Positions 1 to 4,863 of a DNA stretch of 8,636 bases are shown here, piece after piece. This stretch comes from Tepidimicrobium sp. Lineage in GTDB: Bacteria > Bacillota > Clostridia > Tissierellales > Tepidimicrobiaceae. Location of the stretch: contig DUNJ01000117.1 of the NCBI GenBank assembly GCA_012839395.1, positions 1-8,636 of the forward strand. The letters are read 5' to 3'. The position numbers and the translations under genes were made by a program. Every line of letters starts with the position of its first letter. Within the stretch, counting starts at the first letter, position 1. The notes beneath the pieces are model-generated. The model was given only the letters and a program-made list of their open reading frames with translations, was not told where the DNA came from and ran no database searches.

Positions 1-265
1 CGCTACCTCCCCATCTAGCACGAAATAACCTGCAATCCGCTATAGCAGGATTGAATTCCCAGTTTAGGCGTTTATAGCTTAAGGTCTGCCCTGAATAAGT
101 GGCAGTGACGAATGGGTCCTGCGCAATGGAAACCTATGAACCCCGTCAGATCCGGGAGGAAGCAGCGGTAAGTAGACCCTTCCATGTGCCGTGGGGGTGC
201 CTATCTCGAGCTAACTGTTTAGGTAACGCTTGAGTTATAGCGTCAACCCTGGGTGCACGCATACA
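1..265 (+). ncRNA. ffs: Large bacterial SRP RNA (scRNA/6S-like, Alu + S domain), 5' arm anomalous
   Basis: This is the RNA core of the signal recognition particle. It binds Ffh and, in the long Firmicute form, carries an Alu domain that delays translation. From about base 28 it follows the Bacillus/Clostridium RNA closely: the CCTGCAATCCGC block (29-40), GGGTCCTGCGCAATGG (114-129), and the helix 8 Ffh-binding tip GTCAGATCC / GGAGGAAGCAGC around a GGGA (GNRA) tetraloop at 154-157. The ATGTGCCG segment (184-191), GAGCTAACTG and GTAACGCTT, and the closing GGTGCACG near 251-259 also match. The last block normally pairs with a CGTGC at the 5' end. Bases 1-22 do not fit. They read as the reverse complement of the conserved 5' arm (CGTGC…GGGGAGGTAGCG), so the true 5' end is missing or inverted here. 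The comparison is from memory of the family. The 3' end is placed by homology. Confidence 0.93.
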
Positions 266-276
266 TATAATGATTA

Positions 277-310
277 TAAAAAAGCTGTGGAGGCCTCCAC
301 AGCTTTTTTA
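277..310. terminator. Bidirectional terminator between SRP RNA and fliS
   Basis: This is a perfect 34-bp inverted repeat centred at 293/294. A GC-rich core (GCTGTGGAGG/CCTCCACAGC) is flanked by A6 on the left and T6 on the right. Each strand therefore reads a hairpin followed by a U-tract, so it can end the SRP RNA on + and the flagellar operon on -. The last three bases (308-310, TTA) are the TAA stop codon of fliS on the - strand. Confidence 0.93.
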
Positions 311-745
311 TCCTTCAAAACTCCTATCCGATTTTAAAACATAATCATCTAGGCTATTCTTTCCATAGGTAAGCCCGGCTACCGTTCTAGGCTCTTCCTT
401 AAGTTCTAGCTCCTCAAAACCTTCAATTAAAGGATTGGTTATTCTGATACAGGTCTCATACACAGATGGATCCTTCTTTATCTCTCCCTCAGTCATGAGT
501 TTATTTAAATATAGATTTATCTCGCGTAAACTATGAGAAAGGCGGTCCCCGCCGTTAAATTGTACTAATAGCTCGGTTAATATCGCTCTTGAATGATTGT
601 TCAGCTCTTCCAACTTATCATAATCCTTATCTTCAATTGAAAATATGGCACCTTCAAAGTTTTTCACCAGCCTATCCAATAGCATACCGATTAACCCCCA
701 GCTATTGGTCGTGGCTATCCTCTGTTCTAAGTTTAATTCTTCCAT
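308..745 (-). CDS. fliS: Flagellar export chaperone FliS
   Basis: A 145-aa, mostly helical cytosolic protein of the FliS family, which holds the disordered C-terminus of flagellin until type III export. The N-terminal part fits the family pattern: residues 9-30 (RIATTNSWGLIGMLLDRLVK) correspond to the usual Y.N...TAsp..Li.MLYDGli, followed by the helices IEDKDYDKLEELNNHSRAI and LREINLYLNKLMTEG and a closing helix near residue 105-115. After the core there is an extra tail of about 25 residues (KEEPRTVAGL to the end), which makes it somewhat longer than most FliS proteins. It starts with ATG 16 nt after the flagellin stop. A G-rich stretch (AGGGGGG) overlapping that stop is the likely but rather distant ribosome binding site. 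Its position directly behind flagellin supports the call. It is the last gene of the operon, and its stop lies inside the terminator. Confidence 0.9.
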   Translation of the reverse strand: MEELNLEQRIATTNSWGLIGMLLDRLVKNFEGAIFSIEDKDYDKLEELNNHSRAILTELLVQFNGGDRLSHSLREINLYLNKLMTEGEIKKDPSVYETCIRITNPLIEGFEELELKEEPRTVAGLTYGKNSLDDYVLKSDRSFEG

Positions 746-761
746 AGACTATTGAACCCCC

Positions 762-1679
762 CTACTGTAATAGCTGTAATACGGATTGGGGTAATTGATT
801 AGCCTGCGAAAGCATAGCAGTTCCAGCCTGTTGTAAAATGTTTAGCTTTACAAACTCAGACATCTCAATTGCCATATCGGTATCCTCTATTCTAGATTTA
901 GCCGCTGTTAAATTCTCCGCCGTATTGTCCACATTCCTTATGGTATGTTCCAACCTGTTTTGATAAGCTCCTAACTGAGAACGCTGAGAGGCCACCCTGT
1001 TTATTGCATCATCATAGACGGTTATAGCCTCGTTAAATTTTTCTGGACTTAAAGCGCCCATGTTTACTACAAATTTATCTTCATCCATCTTAACGATATG
1101 ATTATCCCCTACAATCTCCAATTTATTGGAATCTTCTCCGCCATTTTCTTGAATTTTTGCAACTGTTATATCTATTTTAGACATATCTATATCTATATAC
1201 TGCTCCTTATTAGCTCCTATTTGTAATCTTAACAACGTTTGAGACTCCCCTTCTTCTACTAGATTTCCCTTTAATAAGTATATACCATTAAAGGTGGTAT
1301 CCTGGCCTATCTTATCTATCTGCTCCGTCAATTCCTTTATTTCGTCTGCTAGTGCTTTTAAATCTTCCCTTTCGTATATTCCATTAGCCCCTTGAACCGT
1401 CAACTCCCTTATCCTTTGCAACATTGAATGGACTTCATTTAGCGCCCCTTCCGCCGTCTGCAGCAATGATATGCCATCTAATGAGTTCCTCGAAGCCTGT
1501 CGTAGCCCCCTAATCTGAGCCTCCATCTTTTGAGATATAGCCAATCCTGCTGCATCATCGGCAGCTTTATTTATCCTTTTTCCCGATGAAAGTCTTTCTA
1601 AAGTCTTCTCCAAACCAATATTGGTTATTCCAAGCATCCTATGTGTATTTAACGCCGGTATATTATTGTTTATCCTCAT
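762..1679 (-). CDS. hag: Flagellin (short form, D0/D1 only)
   Basis: The structural subunit of the flagellar filament, exported by the flagellar type III apparatus. The 305-aa product has both conserved ends. The N-terminal D0/D1 helix starts MRINNNIPALNTHRML and includes ERLSSGKRINKAADDAAGLAIS, the family signature, and the N-terminal helical region runs to about residue 140. The C-terminal D1/D0 helix runs from about 215, with SQRSQLGAYQNRLEHTI, ENLTAAKSRIEDTDMA and the terminal LSQANQLPQSVLQLL. Only about 75 residues (140-215) separate them, so the variable outer D2/D3 domains are essentially absent, as in many Firmicute flagellins. The start codon lies inside the end of the upstream 68-aa gene (17-nt overlap), with a GGAGGG ribosome binding site 8 nt ahead. 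No Cys is present. It is co-transcribed with fliS downstream. Confidence 0.97.
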   Translation of the reverse strand: MRINNNIPALNTHRMLGITNIGLEKTLERLSSGKRINKAADDAAGLAISQKMEAQIRGLRQASRNSLDGISLLQTAEGALNEVHSMLQRIRELTVQGANGIYEREDLKALADEIKELTEQIDKIGQDTTFNGIYLLKGNLVEEGESQTLLRLQIGANKEQYIDIDMSKIDITVAKIQENGGEDSNKLEIVGDNHIVKMDEDKFVVNMGALSPEKFNEAITVYDDAINRVASQRSQLGAYQNRLEHTIRNVDNTAENLTAAKSRIEDTDMAIEMSEFVKLNILQQAGTAMLSQANQLPQSVLQLLQ

Positions 1680-1869
1680 ATTTACTTCCCTCCATGCAAT
1701 CTATATTCTCTATAAATGATAAGGTTTTACCCAATATCTGAAATAGCTCTTCAGGCACCTTTTGAATGTTCTCTACACTCCATCCTTCCCTTAGATCCAT
1801 ATTATTTTTTACAGCCTTCTTTTCATAGGCAACCTTTACATCCTTTTCTAAAACCAACCGTATATTCAT
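1663..1869 (-). CDS. Small FlhB C-terminal-domain-like protein (FlhX/YlqH type, shortened)
   Basis: A 68-aa cytosolic protein with no signal peptide or membrane segment. Residues 37-57 (QKVPEELFQILGKTLSFIENI) resemble the end of the FlhB/YscU cytoplasmic domain, which typically reads IPEELYEAVAEVLAFIY.LD. Residues 13-31 (VAYEKKAVKNNMDLREGWS) resemble the preceding vA.KI.e.AKEn.iPI.ED helix. Compared with stand-alone FlhB-C proteins such as B. subtilis YlqH (about 90 aa, from memory), it lacks the first ~20 residues and a short internal stretch. No NPTH autocleavage motif is present. It begins 8 nt after the FliK-like stop, with AGGTG next to that stop as ribosome binding site, and its end overlaps the flagellin start by 17 nt. 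Coupled translation with both neighbours is therefore likely. The family call rests on a faint match plus context, because FliK and FlhB-C are functional partners. Confidence 0.55.
   Translation of the reverse strand: MNIRLVLEKDVKVAYEKKAVKNNMDLREGWSVENIQKVPEELFQILGKTLSFIENIDCMEGSKYEDKQ
1688..1696 (-). promoter_or_regulatory. Flagellin ribosome binding site with CsrA-type motif
   Basis: On the - strand the flagellin leader contains CATGGAGGG. GGAGGG (1688-1693) is the Shine-Dalgarno sequence, 8 nt from the ATG. The same bases fit the CsrA consensus CANGGANG (1689-1696). In Bacillus subtilis, CsrA represses hag by binding a site overlapping this Shine-Dalgarno sequence, relieved by FliW. The Shine-Dalgarno is clear. 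The CsrA reading is inference, since GGA-containing ribosome sites are common and csrA/fliW are not in the window. Confidence 0.4.
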
Positions 1870-1877
1870 ATTATCAC

Positions 1878-4244
1878 CTATATTATATCCCCCATTTCCA
1901 TATCTTTTAAATTATATCCAATTTCATCCAGGCCCCTTGCCAATAGATCACTATGCTTTATAATAACATCATCCTTTCCCGACTCAAAATATATACTTAT
2001 TTGTTCTTCCACTACCTTTAGATTTAACCTTACCTGCCCTAGGTTTTCGGTCTCAAGATTGAAATGGAATATCATATCTTCTTTATCCATTCCCTTATGT
2101 ATATTGGGAATTATGAGGTTCACATTCCTATATCCTTTGTCAGTAAAAACGGGTATCTGAAGTATTAGCTCATCTTGGGACAGGCGATCTTGCAATTCTA
2201 TATACTTCTCTATATCGTTAATATCTTCATCCCTATTTCCCATATCTAGGTTTAGAGAATCATTAAACCTTTTAAGACTCTCCAACATATTCCTATAGTT
2301 TTCTGCTATATCCTTTTTACCCTCCCTTAAAGAGGTAGAAAGCTTCTTTATATCGCCCTTTAAGTTTTGAACCCTTCCTGCCATATCTCCTAAGTTTAAA
2401 CTATTTTCTCCACTTAGCATTTTATCCAATATATTTCCTAGGCCATAGCCATAATTGAGCATATAGTTCATATTGATTAATCGCCCTATGGACATATGGA
2501 CTCCGCTTTTTATTACCCGCGGTATGAGGAAATCTTCCTTGCCATTAAGACCTTTGATCCCCTTTACCAGATCTTGCACCTCTCTATATCTATCCCTTCT
2601 GTCCATATACCGGTTCAACTCTTTCAATGGCAACTCTTCCAATTCTATTCCCTCTTCGACACTTTCCCTTATCCAACTCAATCTGATATTGGCTTTGGCA
2701 TTTAAATATTCTTGTCTAATTAAATCTTGCTTTCTTTCATCGATAAGCTGTACCATATTGTTTTCATCAACGGTTAGCTGAACCTTAGTATCATATAGAT
2801 TTCGTAAAGTTAAAGTGCTATACTTTCTGGTAGCAAATGCTATAGTAGAGGAGTCTAAATTCCCCAATGTATTGAATATATTGGATATGGATATGGTCTT
2901 TTCAATAATCTTTTGATTTACAGGGCCTACTAGGGAAATGTTCGTATTTACTATCTCCTTTAAATCGGCTATCCTGAAATCCTTTCCGCTTTCAATTAAG
3001 GACAATAACTCTCTATCCGTGATACTTCGCAGTCTGTTTATTTCTTCCAATATTTTCATAGTTTCATTAGATACTCTACCTTGATTGCTATCTACCTGTT
3101 CCTTAATCCTATTCACTAGCACCCCTATATCCTCCTTAAGAGGATCTATTCCCTCGTCTATAAGCCTTGCAATAGACTTTTCGTCCAACATATCCATCAA
3201 TTCCGATAGGGCAGCTTTCATATCTAATATGATATCGAGGTTTTCCCTAGTCACCTCTACGCCATGTACCATAAACTCCCTTATTAGCCCTAGGTTCTGT
3301 TCGTTTTGAGCCAATCCTATATCCTTCAATATACCTAGCAATTCCTCTATGGATGGCTCCCTCTCTATAATAAACCTTTCATACAATGGAGAGGTAATGT
3401 TTTTGTTCAAGCTGTTGCTGCTATAAGAATGTTTAAGCTTATATAATGTCTCTATATTGATAGGCAACTCCTCCCTAATACTATCCAATAATATTCCATC
3501 CTCACCACCCCTTAGGCTATAAAGCTTGTCCATTATTTCCATTACCCTATCGATATTCTCTTTGGTTATCGGAAGCCCTTCTCTATGCAATGCAATTATG
3601 CTATCGTATATATCCTTTCCCATGGTTCTTCCATATATATCCCTTGCAATCCTTTTCGCTTCCCCATAGCTCAACTCTCTATCCAGCCTCAATATCTCCC
3701 CTATGGATAGACTTCCATCCCTTCCATTTACATAGGCCAATGCCTTGGCAACTTTTTGCAAGGAATCTTCTTCTAGATCTATATCCATATCCAATAGTTT
3801 CACACAGGAATCGAAATCTATATTGTGGATTATTTCCTTTAAATATTTTTTAGATATGGAGAAGGATTCTAGATTCTCCCTTGTTATGGGGACCCGATTA
3901 TCCATTAGATATTCTATATTATTTCTAACCTCTTCATCATCTTGCAAACCTAAATCCTTTATAATACCTTCTTCTACCACCGGGCCCTTTTCAGCTTTTT
4001 TTTCCTCTACCTTCAAAGATAATATATTTTCCCTATCTATCTTTATTCTATCTCCCACCTGAAATTGAATATCTTCTTTTAACCTCAGTTTATAAGATAC
4101 CCGCCTATCTCCTACCATAGCGTCTACTTGGATATCCTTCCCATCCTTTTCAACTAAAGTTCCTTCAATATCGTAGTATAGGATTGGTCTCATACTGTAA
4201 GCTTCTATTATAATTTCCTTTGTGTTAAAATTTATGGCTTCCAC
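1878..4244 (-). CDS. FliK-like / DUF6240-type flagellar protein with helical repeats
   Basis: A 788-aa soluble protein. Residues 1-85 look beta-rich (GTLVEKDGKDIQVDAMVG, then FQVGDRIKID). Residues 110-380 hold a degenerate helical repeat with signature (G)-hydrophobic-P-[IV]-[TN]-x-E-[NT]-[LI], at about 117, 224, 260, 329 and 366. Residues 390-685 are charged and helical. Residues 688-785 resemble the FliK C-terminal (Flg_hook) domain: LILQIPVF, FHFNLETENLGQVRLNLKVV, then ISIYFES and a closing LLARGLDEIGYNL, like the L.P..LG.V.V.l...g..l.v.f pattern. FliK C-domains contact FlhB to switch export from hook to filament proteins. I associate this architecture with clostridial DUF6240/YlqG-type proteins, from memory. 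The start is GTG, chosen because AGGAGG (4252-4257) sits 7 nt upstream. It is the first gene of the operon. It is much longer than typical FliK, so a hook-ruler role is not certain. Confidence 0.75.
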   Translation of the reverse strand: MEAINFNTKEIIIEAYSMRPILYYDIEGTLVEKDGKDIQVDAMVGDRRVSYKLRLKEDIQFQVGDRIKIDRENILSLKVEEKKAEKGPVVEEGIIKDLGLQDDEEVRNNIEYLMDNRVPITRENLESFSISKKYLKEIIHNIDFDSCVKLLDMDIDLEEDSLQKVAKALAYVNGRDGSLSIGEILRLDRELSYGEAKRIARDIYGRTMGKDIYDSIIALHREGLPITKENIDRVMEIMDKLYSLRGGEDGILLDSIREELPINIETLYKLKHSYSSNSLNKNITSPLYERFIIEREPSIEELLGILKDIGLAQNEQNLGLIREFMVHGVEVTRENLDIILDMKAALSELMDMLDEKSIARLIDEGIDPLKEDIGVLVNRIKEQVDSNQGRVSNETMKILEEINRLRSITDRELLSLIESGKDFRIADLKEIVNTNISLVGPVNQKIIEKTISISNIFNTLGNLDSSTIAFATRKYSTLTLRNLYDTKVQLTVDENNMVQLIDERKQDLIRQEYLNAKANIRLSWIRESVEEGIELEELPLKELNRYMDRRDRYREVQDLVKGIKGLNGKEDFLIPRVIKSGVHMSIGRLINMNYMLNYGYGLGNILDKMLSGENSLNLGDMAGRVQNLKGDIKKLSTSLREGKKDIAENYRNMLESLKRFNDSLNLDMGNRDEDINDIEKYIELQDRLSQDELILQIPVFTDKGYRNVNLIIPNIHKGMDKEDMIFHFNLETENLGQVRLNLKVVEEQISIYFESGKDDVIIKHSDLLARGLDEIGYNLKDMEMGDII

Positions 4245-4251
4245 TTTTATT

Positions 4252-4257
4252 CCTCCT
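4252..4257 (-). promoter_or_regulatory. Ribosome binding site fixing the GTG start of the FliK-like gene
   Basis: AGGAGG on the - strand is followed by 7 nt (AATAAAA) and then GTG (4242-4244). This ideal spacing identifies GTG as the start, although it is not ATG. Confidence 0.8.
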
Positions 4258-4275
4258 ATTAGGACCTCAACTAAT

Positions 4276-4302
4276 ATATCGACATAAAATCGTTTTTCTT
4301 AA
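4276..4302 (-). promoter_or_regulatory. Candidate sigma-D (sigma-28) promoter of the flagellar operon
   Basis: On the - strand, TTAA (4299-4302), 15 nt, then GTCGATAT (4276-4283). The flagellar sigma-D/FliA consensus is TAAA-N15-GCCGATAT, so one base differs in each box and the spacing is exact. A transcript start near 4268 would give a leader of about 24 nt containing the AGGAGG site. The location ahead of four filament/export genes fits. This is inference from motif and context. Confidence 0.6.
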
Positions 4303-4335
4303 GTTTCTATAATCTTTTTGTTTTTATTGTCGATA
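4277..4335. repeat. Inverted repeat in the divergent promoter region
   Basis: The left arm TATCGACATAAAA (4277-4289) is matched by the right arm TTTTATTGTCGATA (4322-4335), with one inserted T. Each arm contains the -10 element of one of the two outward-facing sigma-D candidates, so the symmetry may simply be two mirrored promoters. It could also be an operator. Confidence 0.6.
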
Positions 4336-4336
4336 G
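4310..4336 (+). promoter_or_regulatory. Candidate sigma-D (sigma-28) promoter of yaaR
   Basis: TAAT (4310-4313), 15 nt, then GTCGATAG (4329-4336). Against TAAA-N15-GCCGATAT, one base differs in the -35 and two in the -10, with exact spacing. A start near 4342 would leave the AAGGAGG site about 11 nt inside the leader. It faces away from the matching promoter on the other strand, and their -35 boxes are 7 bp apart. Confidence 0.45.
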
Positions 4337-4338
4337 TA

Positions 4339-4344
4339 TATAAT
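4339..4344 (+). promoter_or_regulatory. Possible sigma-A -10 box for yaaR
   Basis: A perfect TATAAT, but no good -35: the base 17 nt upstream begins TTTTGT, in a T-run. A start about 7 nt downstream (near 4351) would put the AAGGAGG ribosome site (4353-4359) at the extreme 5' end of the message. This makes it a weaker candidate than the overlapping sigma-D element. Confidence 0.35.
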
Positions 4345-4367
4345 AGAGGAGCAAGGAGGGTTGTTCT

Positions 4368-4814
4368 ATGACTAGGATTGGAAGAATCGGTGTTGATAAT
4401 ACCCGTCCCATTGAAGGCATAAAATCCAAATCCCAAAGCAAGGTATATGAAACCTTTAAACAAAAATTAAACAAGGTTGAACAGGAACATATTAGGGAAG
4501 AGTTAAAAGTATTATTCAATCGAATTGAAACCCAAACGAATAAACTACAAGATAAGCTATTTATAGAAGACCTTATTGAATATAAGGAATTAGTTAAAGA
4601 TTTTTTAAGTATTACCGTCAATAACTCCCACGTGTTTTTCAAAGAAAACTCTTTAGATAGACGTGGACGCCATAGGGTATATTCACTGGTAAAAAAGGTG
4701 GACAACGAACTGGATGAACTTACTAGGGATTTTTTAAATATAGAGGATAATCGAATTAAGATTTTAAGAAGATTAGATGATATAAAAGGTATGCTATTGG
4801 ATATTTTGACCTAG
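4368..4814 (+). CDS. yaaR: YaaR family protein (DUF327, TM1646-like)
   Basis: A 148-aa, highly charged helical cytosolic protein without signal or membrane segments. It matches the DUF327/YaaR family in length (B. subtilis YaaR is about 146 aa) and in its C-terminal half: YKELVKDFLSITVNN (residues 68-82), RRGRHRVYSLVKKVDNELDELTRDFL (residues 99-124) and the closing ILRRLDDIKGMLLDIL, a near-invariant end. The biochemical function of the family is unknown. The start is ATG with AAGGAGG at 4353-4359, 8 nt upstream. In B. subtilis yaaR lies near tmk and holB. Here it stands alone, divergent from the flagellar operon and apparently sharing sigma-D-like control, which hints at a motility-related role. 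This last point is inference from context. Confidence 0.9.
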   Translation: MTRIGRIGVDNTRPIEGIKSKSQSKVYETFKQKLNKVEQEHIREELKVLFNRIETQTNKLQDKLFIEDLIEYKELVKDFLSITVNNSHVFFKENSLDRRGRHRVYSLVKKVDNELDELTRDFLNIEDNRIKILRRLDDIKGMLLDILT

Positions 4815-4818
4815 ATGG

Positions 4819-4863
4819 GAATAACTATACGCAACGGTAAAATACCGCAGTGTATAGTTATTC
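4819..4863. terminator. Terminator-like hairpin between convergent yaaR and clpB
   Basis: A 12-bp stem GAATAACTATAC / GTATAGTTATTC (4819-4830 and 4852-4863), then a small internal loop, then an inner stem CGGTA / TACCG around AAA (4835-4847). It starts 5 nt after the yaaR stop and contains the clpB stop (4858-4860). Neither strand has a proper T-run after the stem, so this is either a weak intrinsic terminator or an mRNA 3'-end stabiliser. Confidence 0.5.

Noticed and set aside
1698..1724. Possible sigma-D promoter directly ahead of flagellin: TAAA-N15-GAGAATAT on the - strand.
   Set aside because: The TAAA and spacing fit, but the -10 lacks the CGAT core. It also lies within the 68-aa gene. 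Flagellin is more simply served by the operon promoter at 4276-4302.
4307..4705. 132-aa reading frame on the - strand opposite yaaR.
   Set aside because: Antisense shadow. The + strand frame matches the DUF327 family over its full length and has a perfect ribosome site.
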